DNA of 42,439 bases from Mariniblastus sp. (GCA_028823415.1 JAPKBL010000034.1:1-42439), one strand, 5' to 3'. Counted from the first letter of the stretch, positions 1 to 9,209 are shown. Made by a program: numbers and translations. Notes: generated by a model from the sequence alone, not told the origin.

Positions 1-877
1 TTCAACATTGAGAATGTTGGCACGGGCATTGTGACGGTTAACTCAGGTGACGCTGACGACGTATTCAACATTATCAACTCAGGCGGCGGTGTCTTCTTGA
101 TGGGTGAAGTTGGCGACGATACTTACAACGTCGATCTTAACAATCCAGGCGGATTGATTACGATCCGCGACAGTGTTGGATCAGAGAACGACTCTTTGTC
201 GGCCCTTGGTACCGCCGGCGATGATATCTTTATCTTTGATGGCACACTTGTCGATGTGAACGGTGTTCAGATTGATCACGAGGGTGTTGAGAACGTTAAC
301 TACGACGGTCTTGCCGGCGATGATATTTTTGAGATTCGCTCGGCTGTTGGTGGCGACGTAAAAGACTTCACCGGTGGTGATGGTGACGACCTGTTCATTG
401 TGAACGACATGGGTGCTGGTGCTAATGGTAATCAGCTTCGCGTATCTGTCGCAGACCCATCGGGTGCCGTGGATCAGTTGCAGTTAGATGTTACTTCGGT
501 CATCACGGATACGTTCTTTGCCGATACGATTGAGAATCTTTCGGTTGACGGCATGTACTTAATCGACGGTGTGAACGGTACACCAACGGTTGCTGGCGGT
601 TTAAACTTAATTGGTGATGGCGACGAGCGATTGACAGTTGAATCTGCTCTCGATGCAGGTTGGATGATCGATGGTGACGGTGCTGGATCAGTAGCGATGG
701 ACGTCGATCCAATGACGTTCAACGGTCTAGAGTCGATCGTTGGTACAACGGGCAATAACACATTCGACATCACAAATACTTCAACCGATTTAGAGATCAC
801 AACTCGCGACGGTGCGGATGTGTTCAACATTGAGAATGTTGGCACGGGCATTGTGACGGTTAACTCAGGTGACGCTG
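1..877 (+). repeat. Perfect 55-bp direct repeat pair (1-55 and 823-877) inside the giant gene
   Basis: Bases 1-55 are identical to 823-877, then differ at the next base. The spacing is 822 bp, exactly 274 codons, so both copies read in the same frame and encode the same peptide (starting FNIENVGTG). The flanks diverge quickly at both DNA and protein level. Identity at synonymous sites points to recent duplication or gene conversion within the repeat protein. Confidence 0.9.
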
Positions 878-3744
878 GCGACTCATTCAATGTCATCAAC
901 TCAGGCGGTGGTCTAGTACTCAACGGTGAAGCCGGTGAGGACGAATTTGATGTCGCCGATGTCGGTTCGGGTGAATTAATGTTGTCCGGCGGAGAAGGCG
1001 AAGATGCTTTCCGTGTGACAGGGCTAGGCACTGGAGATCTGACAATTGATGCGGGTGTCGACAATGATTCCATTACCATCGATGACGCTTCTGGAAGCGC
1101 CGCTGGTATTCTCGCAATGGCGGGTGATGGCAATGATGAGTTCTTCGTTGACGGGACAGGAGTCGGTGTTATCGAGCTTCAAGGCCAAGTTGGTGATGAC
1201 ACCTACTACGTCAATTCGGTAGATCCAGCTGCAGACTTCAGTATCGTTGATTCAGTAAATGCTGAGAATGATAAGTTGGTCGCGACTGGAACGGAATTTG
1301 ATGACGTATTCGATATTGGTGGCGATACACAGTCGGCAATTATTAACGGTCATCAATGGTTGATCATTGGGATTGAAGAGTACTCAATTGACGGACTCGG
1401 TGGTAACGATGTCTTTAATGTAACGACCACCGATATGTTCACCGGTGTAATTAATCTATCCGGTAACGATGGGGATGACATTTTTGTTGTCAACGAAAGC
1501 GGGATGGGTGTAGTTAATCTCAATGGTGATGCGGGAGATGATACCTATACTGTCCACTTTAAGTCGAATACTGATGTAACGATCACCGACAGTATTGGTA
1601 GTGAGAACGACCGATTCTTTGGCTTCGGTACGGAAAACGCGGATGTCTTTGAGATCGTCGAGAATGCTCCAGTTGTCAACGGCGGAATGGTTGTGATGAC
1701 GGGTGTGGAATCTGAGGAGTATGATGGTCTTGGTGGTGACGACACCTTCAATGTCCACTCGACGATCGGCGATAGCCGATTCAAGGGCGGTGAAGATGCG
1801 GATACTTTCAACATTGATATGACTTCCGATGGTAATGTCTTCATGGGGCAAGCCGGGACGGATGTATTCAATGTCGCCACCTCATCGGGGGTTGCAGAAT
1901 TCTACGGTGGAGACGGCGTCGACGGTTTCTATGTTACTGAAACGGCTGGTAACGGTGAATTCTTCGGCGGTAACGATGCGGATTACTTCTCGATTAACCT
2001 TGCAACGGGCGTCAGCAAATTCTTTGGCGACGCTGGAGCAGATTTGTTTGATATCGTGAACCACGGACCAATGGGGGCCTCGGGAGCGATAGAAGTTGAT
2101 GGTGGAACAGGTAGAAACCGCCTAGAAGTGCTTGGTTATCAAACCAAGACGAACATGGTCGTCGTTTCCAAAGATCGAATCACAGGAATGTCTGCGGTTC
2201 CAATTGTTTACACTGCCTCTGGTTCATTCAGTGTTGAGAACGGTGTTGGTGGAATTGAACTTACGGGTTCGGACAATCATGCCGATGGGTTTAACGTCAA
2301 TAACTTATTGCCGAATCACACGTTGAACATGATCGGCGGTGGCGGGAATGATCGATTCACTGTTTCACAGGGAGCACTCGGCGGTGTCTCTGCGGACGGT
2401 GAAGAGGGGTCTGACCTTTATCAGTATGCGATGGGGTCGGACAACAATCGATTCCTGTTTGCGTTGGATTCTGGAGTAGTTGGGTCCGACCGAATTGTGG
2501 CTTTCTTGACCAACGGCGACGATACACTTTCACTTAGCGGTGAAGCATTCGCCGTAGCGACGGATAACTTGATGTTCAACGGAAATTATGAGTCGTTGTT
2601 CGTCAGTGCCCGCGGTGGTAATGATGTAATTACTGTCAACTCCGTACCCGTCAATTTTGTTCGTATCATCGGTGGAGACGGCGATGACCTCATTGATGTC
2701 AACCATTACGAGGAAGTCGGCAGCCTATTGGTCAACGGTGATGCTGGAAATGATGTTATTGACATTGACTCTGGAACTTTATCTGGCAACTTTACTGCGT
2801 TCGGTGGAACAGGTGATGATTCGTTCTTAGTGTCGAAAGCATCCTACGGTGACGCGTACATCGACGGTCAGGAAGGTTCAGACAGTTACGTTATTCAGAT
2901 TGCTGATCGGTCCAGTCGTTTGGTGGTCGCTCGCGATTCTGGAATCGTCGGTACGGATACGCTGGATGTATACGGAACTGTTGTAGGTGACTACGTGACA
3001 TTCCGCTCGGGTGTCGTTTCGACTCCTCAGCAGAGCATCCTTTACACGCAAACGACGGAAACGATGAATCTGTCCACAGGCGGACTGGACGACACCATTA
3101 CGTTCTACGGTCTTAGTTCACCGGAGACGAACGTGATGACCGAATCTGGTAAGGATCTTGTTCTTCTAAGATCCAGCTTTGGTCCGGCAACAGCGAAAGT
3201 GCTGAATATCGACACGGGAAGCAATGACGACCAAGTGTTGGTGACCGGTTCAAATGCCGACACGACGACAAGCATTGATACGGGTGTTGGAAACGACAAC
3301 GTCACGCTAGGCTCTTCGCTCTCAGCCAATAATGGAAATCTGAATGACCTTTACGGTTCAATCGATATCACAACCGGGCTCGGATCGGATCGGATCTACA
3401 TGAACGATGTTGGTAAAGTGGCATCGGCCGACTACGAAGTGGGAGCAAACTTTTTGCGAAGCACTCCCGGTGGTCCAAATTCTTACTTTGCCGGAATTAC
3501 CTATGACAATACCGTTGAAACGGTTCGACTGGATTCAACCAATTATCGTAACGAAGTAACGGTCACACCAAGTTCTTCGACCGCCTTTAGTTTCTTCGGC
3601 GGTGGCGGACTAAACATCATTGAGCTGACTGGCGATGCTAACGAAGACGGGCGTCAATTCTTTGGCCAAGATGGTGGTGTTGGATCTTGGTCGTTCACCG
3701 ATGGAAGTCGAGATGTCTTCTTCTCTGACTACTTCATCGGTTGA
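1..3744 (+). CDS. Giant secreted Gly/Asp-repeat protein, C-terminal part (5' end outside window)
   Basis: The frame is open from base 1, so the true start lies upstream; the GTG at 31 is internal. About 1247 residues are visible. The protein is built of short beta-type repeats of the form G-D-x-G-D-D-x-F/Y-x-V, which recall RTX-type calcium-binding nonapeptides but are less regular. A larger module recurs about five times, near bases 150-350, 1220-1430, 1565-1780, 2430-2650 and 2900-3110: D-S-x-x-x-x-x-D followed by GT, then a D-D/N-D-V-F motif. Asp, Gly, Asn and Val dominate and cysteine is absent from the visible part, as expected for a surface or extracellular protein. The C-terminus ends in YFIG with no recognisable sorting signal or membrane anchor. 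Giant repeat proteins of this kind are common in planctomycetes; the function (adhesin, matrix or S-layer-like) is unknown. The frame and stop are certain, the role is not. Confidence 0.85.
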   Translation, partial: FNIENVGTGIVTVNSGDADDVFNIINSGGGVFLMGEVGDDTYNVDLNNPGGLITIRDSVGSENDSLSALGTAGDDIFIFDGTLVDVNGVQIDHEGVENVNYDGLAGDDIFEIRSAVGGDVKDFTGGDGDDLFIVNDMGAGANGNQLRVSVADPSGAVDQLQLDVTSVITDTFFADTIENLSVDGMYLIDGVNGTPTVAGGLNLIGDGDERLTVESALDAGWMIDGDGAGSVAMDVDPMTFNGLESIVGTTGNNTFDITNTSTDLEITTRDGADVFNIENVGTGIVTVNSGDAGDSFNVINSGGGLVLNGEAGEDEFDVADVGSGELMLSGGEGEDAFRVTGLGTGDLTIDAGVDNDSITIDDASGSAAGILAMAGDGNDEFFVDGTGVGVIELQGQVGDDTYYVNSVDPAADFSIVDSVNAENDKLVATGTEFDDVFDIGGDTQSAIINGHQWLIIGIEEYSIDGLGGNDVFNVTTTDMFTGVINLSGNDGDDIFVVNESGMGVVNLNGDAGDDTYTVHFKSNTDVTITDSIGSENDRFFGFGTENADVFEIVENAPVVNGGMVVMTGVESEEYDGLGGDDTFNVHSTIGDSRFKGGEDADTFNIDMTSDGNVFMGQAGTDVFNVATSSGVAEFYGGDGVDGFYVTETAGNGEFFGGNDADYFSINLATGVSKFFGDAGADLFDIVNHGPMGASGAIEVDGGTGRNRLEVLGYQTKTNMVVVSKDRITGMSAVPIVYTASGSFSVENGVGGIELTGSDNHADGFNVNNLLPNHTLNMIGGGGNDRFTVSQGALGGVSADGEEGSDLYQYAMGSDNNRFLFALDSGVVGSDRIVAFLTNGDDTLSLSGEAFAVATDNLMFNGNYESLFVSARGGNDVITVNSVPVNFVRIIGGDGDDLIDVNHYEEVGSLLVNGDAGNDVIDIDSGTLSGNFTAFGGTGDDSFLVSKASYGDAYIDGQEGSDSYVIQIADRSSRLVVARDSGIVGTDTLDVYGTVVGDYVTFRSGVVSTPQQSILYTQTTETMNLSTGGLDDTITFYGLSSPETNVMTESGKDLVLLRSSFGPATAKVLNIDTGSNDDQVLVTGSNADTTTSIDTGVGNDNVTLGSSLSANNGNLNDLYGSIDITTGLGSDRIYMNDVGKVASADYEVGANFLRSTPGGPNSYFAGITYDNTVETVRLDSTNYRNEVTVTPSSSTAFSFFGGGGLNIIELTGDANEDGRQFFGQDGGVGSWSFTDGSRDVFFSDYFIG

Positions 3745-3747
3745 GAT

Positions 3748-3773
3748 TCATGAACAGCTTTGACTGTTCATGA
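3748..3773 (+). terminator. Hairpin directly after the giant gene
   Basis: A perfect 10-bp stem (3748-3757 with 3764-3773) and 6-nt loop start four bases after the TGA stop. There is no T run, so this is more likely a 3' stabilising hairpin ahead of the stronger terminator at 3796. Confidence 0.45.
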
Positions 3774-3795
3774 GCTGAATGAAAAACTAGACTAG

Positions 3796-3827
3796 ATCCC
3801 ACGAGTTGTTGCTCGTGGGATTTTTTT
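3796..3827 (+). terminator. Rho-independent terminator
   Basis: A perfect 10-bp stem (3796-3805 with 3812-3821) with a 6-nt loop, GC-rich at its centre, runs into seven T (3821-3827). This is a textbook intrinsic terminator for the giant repeat-protein gene, 52 bp after its stop. Confidence 0.9.
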
Positions 3828-3888
3828 GCAGATAGCTTTCGCAATTGGTTCCTTTTTATTCACTCGTTCAATCGTTTGGCTGGGAAAA

Positions 3889-4938
3889 ATGAAGGCAGCT
3901 TGTTTTGAGTCGGTGGGGCGTGTCGACTGTGGGCAAAAGAACGAACCCGTAATTTCTGCTCCGCGTGACGCCATTGTAAAAGTAAGCATGGCTGGATTGT
4001 GCGGAAGTGACCTCCATCCTTTTTTTGGTCGCGAGGCGGGGCTCGATCGCGGAACCGTTATGGGGCACGAGATGGTTGGCGAAATCGTCGAGATTGGTTC
4101 AACCTTCGACAATGGCATGAAGGTCGGAGATCGTGTGTTTGCCCCGTTTTCGACCCATTGTGGTACTTGCTACTATTGCCAGATCGGACTGACGTCGCGA
4201 TGTACAGCGGGCGACTTGTTTGGCTGGGTACAAGATGGCGTTGGGCTGGAAGGGTGTCAAAGCGAGTACGTCCGCGTACCAATCGCCGACTCTACGTTAA
4301 TGTTGATGCCCCAGGGTTTGTCTGATAAGGACGCTTTGTTACTGGGAGATAACTTTTCAACGGGCTATTTTTGTGCGGAGATGGCCGAGGTAAAACCAGG
4401 GGGCACCTACTTGGTGATTGGCTGCGGAACGGTTGGGTTGCTGGCGATTCTGTCCGCGATGGACATGGGAGCGAAATGCGTTTTCGCGATGGATCCGGTC
4501 TTAGAGAGACGGAAAATCGCAGAATCAATTGGCGCGATTCCGCTGGAGCCCAATGGGAGTGGGCGCGACGTCGTGCTCTCCGCGACGTCGGGACGTGGTG
4601 CCGATTCGGTGATGGAGTTGGTGGGGCTTCCGGAGGCTCAAAAAATGGCCTTTGATTGCGTGCGGCCTGGCGGAATCATGTCGGTGATTGGTTGTCATTG
4701 CACATCGAATTTTAGCTTCAGTCCGGTCCAGGCCTATGATAAAAATATCACATACCGGTCGGGCCGGTGTCCGGCAGGACATTACATGAAGTTACTGGTA
4801 GATCGAGTTACCGGTGGGGAGTTTGATTTGTCTCCCTTTATCACGCATCAATTTGGCATCGATGAAGCTGAAAGAGCGTATCAGGTATTCTCAACACGCG
4901 CCGAGGGGTGTTTGAAAGCGGTATTTTGTTTTAACTAG
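3889..4938 (+). CDS. Zinc-dependent alcohol dehydrogenase (MDR family)
   Basis: Medium-chain dehydrogenase/reductase of 349 residues, oxidising an alcohol or polyol with NAD(P) in the cytoplasm. The catalytic zinc site is visible at C38 (GLCGSD) and H60-E61 (GHE); the structural zinc site is C91, C94, C97, C105. The nucleotide-binding loop is a GCGTVG motif starting at G178. I chose ATG 3889, giving the usual MKAA start of the family; the frame is open back to TTG 3826, but that codon overlaps the preceding terminator. A weak purine-rich stretch precedes the ATG. The gene is alone on its strand and converges on the Sir2 gene 80 bp away, so context does not give the substrate. Family is sure; specificity is not. 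Confidence 0.9.
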   Translation: MKAACFESVGRVDCGQKNEPVISAPRDAIVKVSMAGLCGSDLHPFFGREAGLDRGTVMGHEMVGEIVEIGSTFDNGMKVGDRVFAPFSTHCGTCYYCQIGLTSRCTAGDLFGWVQDGVGLEGCQSEYVRVPIADSTLMLMPQGLSDKDALLLGDNFSTGYFCAEMAEVKPGGTYLVIGCGTVGLLAILSAMDMGAKCVFAMDPVLERRKIAESIGAIPLEPNGSGRDVVLSATSGRGADSVMELVGLPEAQKMAFDCVRPGGIMSVIGCHCTSNFSFSPVQAYDKNITYRSGRCPAGHYMKLLVDRVTGGEFDLSPFITHQFGIDEAERAYQVFSTRAEGCLKAVFCFN

Positions 4939-5018
4939 TTACCTTCGACTGGCCGATGGGCTGGCAGGTTAATTCTGAACCCGACTCCCCTGCCCTTTAT
5001 TCTTGGTTGGCTATCAGT

Positions 5019-5795
5019 TTAATTTTGAGTTTGATAACGGCCCCAAATTTCAGTCAAGCTGCGGGCAGCACCGAGCTCAATTTTTGTGTCGACGAGATGA
5101 GAGACGGCGGTTTCTGCGGGATTGATTTCGACGGTAGGTATGCCAAATTGCTTTGCCGTAAAAACGGGTTCGCTAATGTACGGGAAATAACTACTGGTCC
5201 CAATGCTCAAGACGACGTCGAATGGTGATTGCATTTCTCGGTGGAGGATTTTCAATTGTTCTTGTGGAAGTGATTCTTCGAATAGAACGATATCGGGCCG
5301 GAGCATGAATTGGCATTGGGGGCACTCGGGCGGGATCTTAACGTTGAGATAGTCGGTGAAAATCTTTTGGTAATCGCACCGCGTGCATCTCATGCGGTAC
5401 ATATTGCCGTGGATTTCGATAACGTTGTTTGATCCGGCGGCGCAATGGAAACCGTCAACGTTTTGGGTCAAAATCCAAAACCGATTGAACTCTGGTTCCA
5501 TTTGGGCGAGCGTGGTGTGAGCAGCATTGGGGCGGGCGCCTCTGGCGCTGTATTCGATTTCAGCAAGGTATTTCCAGGTGATCTCGGGGCGAGTTTGGAA
5601 CATAGGGCCGGATAAAGCTGACTCGATCGGCATTCCGTCCTCGGTGAGCTTGTTGTCGTAAATGCCCCCTAACCCCCGATACGTTGGCAATCCAGAATCG
5701 GCAGAGATTCCGGCACCGGTAATGATCAAGACATCGTTAGCCCGTTTTAAATAATCGACTACTTTAGCGATGTGTTCGTCGGTAGAGTTGGCCAA
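5019..5795 (-). CDS. Sir2-family NAD-dependent protein deacylase (sirtuin)
   Basis: 258 residues, normal for a bacterial sirtuin. It removes acyl groups from protein lysines using NAD+, releasing nicotinamide and O-acyl-ADP-ribose. Visible motifs: GAGISADSG (27-35), TQNVDGFH (110-117), catalytic His129 in EIHGN, the zinc cysteines C137, C140, C158 and C161, and RPDIVLFEE. The Tyr and Arg that mark desuccinylase-type sirtuins are not obvious between residues 74 and 90, so a deacetylase is the likelier activity; this rests on a by-eye alignment. The start is TTG at 5795, supported by AGGAG six bases upstream. It lies 138 bp downstream of the Omp85 operon on the same strand and may be transcribed with it or alone. 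Confidence 0.92.
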   Translation of the reverse strand: MANSTDEHIAKVVDYLKRANDVLIITGAGISADSGLPTYRGLGGIYDNKLTEDGMPIESALSGPMFQTRPEITWKYLAEIEYSARGARPNAAHTTLAQMEPEFNRFWILTQNVDGFHCAAGSNNVIEIHGNMYRMRCTRCDYQKIFTDYLNVKIPPECPQCQFMLRPDIVLFEESLPQEQLKILHREMQSPFDVVLSIGTSSYFPYISEPVFTAKQFGIPTVEINPAETAVSHLVDTKIELGAARSLTEIWGRYQTQN

Positions 5796-5801
5796 AAAAG
5801 G

Positions 5802-5806
5802 CTCCT
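5802..5806 (-). promoter_or_regulatory. Shine-Dalgarno that fixes the TTG start of the Sir2 gene
   Basis: On the minus strand AGGAG is followed by a 6-nt spacer and TTG (5795-5793). No ATG is available nearby in the frame, so the SD decides the start. Confidence 0.7.
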
Positions 5807-5933
5807 GTTGATCGATGTGATTCTAATTTCAAAAGAGGATGACTTTCTTAACTCTGCTCTTTTGGCTCTACACATGCTGGGGCGAAGGGAGGTTCATCAT
5901 GAAGAGATTCGAAGTATCCGTCGGGATGAAATA

Positions 5934-7415
5934 CTAGCGCACAACACCGATCAGAAAACTAAATGTCTGTTCTTGATCACCGTCAGCCGTTGCGACTGGA
6001 AATGCAAAATCAAACGCAAGAGGAGCACCAAGTCCGGCATAGGGAAGCTGGACCCTTAACCCAAAACCCGGAGCGACGCGAAAACTACTAGAGTGTAATT
6101 CGACCTTTTCCTCCACCGTGCCGAAATCGATGAAGGTGACACCGTGAATCATATCCCCTTGTGTCAGTGGGAAAGAGTATTGTAGAGAGTTGAGCCATTG
6201 GAAGGCGCCGCCAACGCGAACGCCCCCTTCGATGGGTGAGACTCCGCGGAACTCAAATCCACGCAACGAGGAAATTCCTCCGGCGATGTAATTTTCAAAG
6301 ATGGGAGCCGACGTACCTGAGAATCCAAGTTTGGTACGAAATTCTAAAATATGCCGACCGGAACCATCAGGTCGCTGATAAATCGTCCGGTAGTTTCGGA
6401 AATCGACCTCTCCCCGAGAGTAACTATAGTCGCCGAATGCCTGTGTGAACTTTAACCCGAGGTAAGATCCCACGCCGGTAAGATAAGGAAATACTCGCGT
6501 GTCGTAAACCAAGCCGACGCTCGCTAGAAATAGGTCACTGTTCCCTACCGCTGCGTTAAGTTGTTGACTCGTTGTAATACCCCGCGGGTTATCGATTTCA
6601 ACATTCTCCATTCGGAGCCCGTAGTTGATTGACAAATAGTCGTTCAGCTCACGACCGAATCCAATCCGCCCGCCAACCCGTTTTTCATCGTAGTCGAAAT
6701 AGTCTCGATTAAAGAGATAACCGCTTAGGCTTAGGCTGTAATTACTATTGCGAAAATAGGGGTTCGTCCAGCTCACGAGATAGCGTTCGAGTTCAGTACC
6801 TGGAACTGCTTCGACGCGGAATTGCTGCCCGCCACCTGACCAGGCGCGTCGACTTAAGGACTGATCAATCCGTCGCGGCCATGCGGTGATGTCAAAGTTT
6901 TTTTCGTCAAAAATCAATTGGCCGACGAGGCTGTTGTCGGACCCGTAGGTTGCCCCGACGCTCAGTCGCTGTGTTGGTGCCTCAGGAACGGTGACGTCGA
7001 GATCTAAAACTCCGAACTGGTTGTTGGGAAGTACTGGTAATTGTTGCGGAAGGTTGGAATTAGGAGTGGGTGAATAGTAGGGTTCCGCGAGGTTTGGGCT
7101 CATTTGCCCAGAATTGATGCTAGGAGGAATACCGGCGGGTTGCTGAAGAGGTGGACTGGTGAGCTGCCCGAGTGTTCCAGGCTGCGCATTGATTCCGTTT
7201 GGGTTTTGGAACGGAGAAGGCTGCGAGGGAAACTGAAACGTAGATTGCTGAAAGACTGGCTGTTTGGCGGCTGCAGGATACGGGTACGCCGAAGGTGGAT
7301 TCTGGCTTTGCCCATTTGTTGGGGGCGACATTATGGTGACGAACCAAAAAATTAAAACCGAGCAGATCGCCCCGCCCCATCGGCAAGGGAGGCGGGATGC
7401 ATCAGCGTCGCTCAT
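5934..7415 (-). CDS. Omp85-type beta-barrel protein without POTRA domains (barrel 2)
   Basis: Outer-membrane barrel of the BamA/Omp85 superfamily (bacterial surface antigen D15 domain). After a signal-like hydrophobic stretch (residues about 19-30) there is a Pro/Gln/Asn-rich linker (about 36-136), then strands resembling the last POTRA strand and first barrel strand (DLDVTVPEAPT onward). The barrel carries the Omp85 loop-6 motif as SLRGFEFRG (about 383-391) and ends in a beta-signal-like strand, FSFLIGVVR. No POTRA is present. It is a close paralogue of the upstream gene, most strongly over the last 110 residues. I chose ATG 7415; GTG 7445, four bases after the upstream stop, would add 10 residues, and neither has a good SD. 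It is the last gene of a three-gene operon. A loose 7-bp inverted repeat (5831-5863) downstream might end the transcript. Confidence 0.88.
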   Translation of the reverse strand: MSDADASRLPCRWGGAICSVLIFWFVTIMSPPTNGQSQNPPSAYPYPAAAKQPVFQQSTFQFPSQPSPFQNPNGINAQPGTLGQLTSPPLQQPAGIPPSINSGQMSPNLAEPYYSPTPNSNLPQQLPVLPNNQFGVLDLDVTVPEAPTQRLSVGATYGSDNSLVGQLIFDEKNFDITAWPRRIDQSLSRRAWSGGGQQFRVEAVPGTELERYLVSWTNPYFRNSNYSLSLSGYLFNRDYFDYDEKRVGGRIGFGRELNDYLSINYGLRMENVEIDNPRGITTSQQLNAAVGNSDLFLASVGLVYDTRVFPYLTGVGSYLGLKFTQAFGDYSYSRGEVDFRNYRTIYQRPDGSGRHILEFRTKLGFSGTSAPIFENYIAGGISSLRGFEFRGVSPIEGGVRVGGAFQWLNSLQYSFPLTQGDMIHGVTFIDFGTVEEKVELHSSSFRVAPGFGLRVQLPYAGLGAPLAFDFAFPVATADGDQEQTFSFLIGVVR

Positions 7416-7449
7416 TAAAAGAAATGGTTTCAATCTGTTGTCCACTCGA

Positions 7450-9123
7450 CTAACGCAATACGCCTAGGTAAAAGCTGAATATTTTCTCGTCATCTCCTTC
7501 GGCGGATGCGACCGGGAAGGCAAAATCAAAAGCCAAAGGAGCACCGATGCCAGCGCCCGGCATTGAAAGCCGGAAACCAAAGCCCGGGGCGACGCGAAAG
7601 TTATCGGCGGTGATTTCAATGTCCTCTTCGACCGTACCATAGTCACAGAACAGTACACCTTTCACATTATCGCTGGCAGTCAACGGGAACATGTATTCGA
7701 CGGTATTTAGCCATTGGAATTCACCACCAACGCGTACTCCGCCTTGCAAGGGGGATGCACCGCGAAAGTCAAATCCTCTGAGGGTTGAAAAACCACCCGC
7801 GAAGTAGTTTTCAAAAATTGGCGTTGAGTTTCCAGTGAAACCAAGTTTGGTTCCGAAACTGACGGTGTGGCGTCCCGATCCGTCAGGACGTTGATACAAG
7901 AGCCTGTAAGTTTTTAAATCTAAGTCTCCACGAGAGTAGGAGTAATCGCCAAAGGCCTGTGAATAGTTCATTGAGAAGAGTGAACCTGTTGTCGCCTGCA
8001 CGACGCTGTCTCGTGTGTCGCGAACGATTCCAACGTTGCCTAGATAAAGGTTGCTCGTGCCTAGCGAATTATTTAGTTCCGTCGATGTGTCGAGTCGTGG
8101 ATTGTCGACGGTAACACTTTCTAGACGAACACCGGAGTTAATGGAAAGATAGGGAGTCAAGCGGCGACCAATGGAGAATTTTCCACCGGCACGATGTTCA
8201 TCCCAGTCATAATAGTTCCGGTCATATAAGTAGGCTGAGGCACTAAAACTAATATCCGAGCCGAGGAGATTGGGTTCGGTGATACTCACAAGGTATCTTT
8301 CCAGATTGGCTCCCGGAACCAATTCAAGGCGAAAAGTTTGTCCCCCGCCGCGCCACGCTTTTCCATCGATGATTTCCCCAAAATTTCGAGGCCAACGCGT
8401 GATGTCAAAGTTCTTTTCATCGATGGTGAACTGCCCTACGATTCCATTTTCAGAGTTGTAGGCACCTCCGAAGTTGAATCGTCCGGTTTGGGTTTCGGTC
8501 ACATAGACATCAACGTCTGCTCGTTCAAAATAGCTGTCGGGAGTCCAGTCAGAGGCGACCCCTCCTCGCTCGTAGGGCTGAATTAAGGGGTTCGACTCAT
8601 TGGGGGAACCTATGTTCGGTGATGCCAATCCATTTCCAATTGGCAATTCGCCTGGAATAACATTTTCCGGATATTGTGCCTGTACGACTTTTCCGTTTTC
8701 CTTGTCTTGGTTTCCAACAGCTTGCGATACTTGGAAAGAATTTTGGTTGGAATCGACGTCAGGGCTTTGCGCTCTAATCAAGACCGTCGAGTTGGTTGAT
8801 TCCATCGGACTGTCTGTTGGCGTTGTTAGACCATTGGACGATCGCCTGGATGTCAATTCTTGCGCGTCGCTACCAACTGATGAATGGGGTGGTGCTGGGG
8901 CGATTCCTAAAATTTCAAGGCGATCTTTTAATGAAGAATTAGGAGGTACATCGGTTGAGGAATCAGATATTAAACTACCTAAATCTTGGTTTTTGCCAAA
9001 TAGCCCGCCCGAGTCAGATTCGCTTTTGAATAGCGGATGTTGGCAGCCGACCAAATTACACGCAGCAATCGCGAGTGCCGCTGAAAGCATGTGTCTTAAG
9101 ATTGAAGGTTGAATTCGTTGCAT
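7450..9123 (-). CDS. Omp85-type beta-barrel protein without POTRA domains (barrel 1), probable lipoprotein
   Basis: 557 residues from ATG 9123. The N-terminus is a lipoprotein signal ending in LVGC, with Cys27 as predicted lipidation site; an Omp85 barrel with a lipidated N-terminus is unusual. Residues 28 to about 198 form a low-complexity Ser/Asn/Pro/Gln linker. From about residue 200 the sequence (VDVYVTETQTG, then RFNFGGAYN) looks like the final strand of a POTRA domain running into the first barrel strand. The loop-6 motif is TLRGFDFRG and the last strand is FSFYLGVLR. No complete POTRA is present. The TTG at 9144 would add seven residues without an SD, so I prefer the ATG. It lies between the POTRA gene (70 bp upstream) and barrel 2. 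Likely partner: the POTRA protein, together acting in outer-membrane protein assembly. Confidence 0.9.
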   Translation of the reverse strand: MQRIQPSILRHMLSAALAIAACNLVGCQHPLFKSESDSGGLFGKNQDLGSLISDSSTDVPPNSSLKDRLEILGIAPAPPHSSVGSDAQELTSRRSSNGLTTPTDSPMESTNSTVLIRAQSPDVDSNQNSFQVSQAVGNQDKENGKVVQAQYPENVIPGELPIGNGLASPNIGSPNESNPLIQPYERGGVASDWTPDSYFERADVDVYVTETQTGRFNFGGAYNSENGIVGQFTIDEKNFDITRWPRNFGEIIDGKAWRGGGQTFRLELVPGANLERYLVSITEPNLLGSDISFSASAYLYDRNYYDWDEHRAGGKFSIGRRLTPYLSINSGVRLESVTVDNPRLDTSTELNNSLGTSNLYLGNVGIVRDTRDSVVQATTGSLFSMNYSQAFGDYSYSRGDLDLKTYRLLYQRPDGSGRHTVSFGTKLGFTGNSTPIFENYFAGGFSTLRGFDFRGASPLQGGVRVGGEFQWLNTVEYMFPLTASDNVKGVLFCDYGTVEEDIEITADNFRVAPGFGFRLSMPGAGIGAPLAFDFAFPVASAEGDDEKIFSFYLGVLR

Positions 9124-9183
9124 GGGAATCGGATGCCGAGGCAAAAAATGTAATGTAAGGACAGAATATTCGATTGAAGGTTT

Positions 9184-9209
9184 AAATCCTCAACTAATGT
9201 TGAGGATTT
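9184..9209 (-). other. Perfect hairpin across the stop codon of the POTRA gene
   Basis: An 11-bp perfect stem with a 4-nt loop (9195-9198). On the minus strand the last codons of the POTRA gene form one arm and its TAG stop falls at the loop and the base of the other arm. No U tract follows, so it is not a standard terminator. It may protect the upstream message or tune expression between the POTRA gene and barrel 1. Confidence 0.6.

Noticed and set aside
474..1133. 219-codon minus-strand ORF inside the giant repeat gene
   Set aside because: It is the antisense shadow of the Gly/Asp-rich frame; its Ser/Pro-rich composition is what the complement of GGT/GAC codons gives.
1..3744. True RTX calcium-binding toxin or haemolysin
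   Set aside because: Repeats resemble but do not regularly match the RTX nonapeptide, and no C-terminal secretion signal or toxin domain is visible.
5899..5937. 12-residue plus-strand mini-ORF with GGGAGG upstream of ATG 5899
   Set aside because: Very short, overlaps the end of the barrel 2 gene on the other strand, and has no terminator or context.
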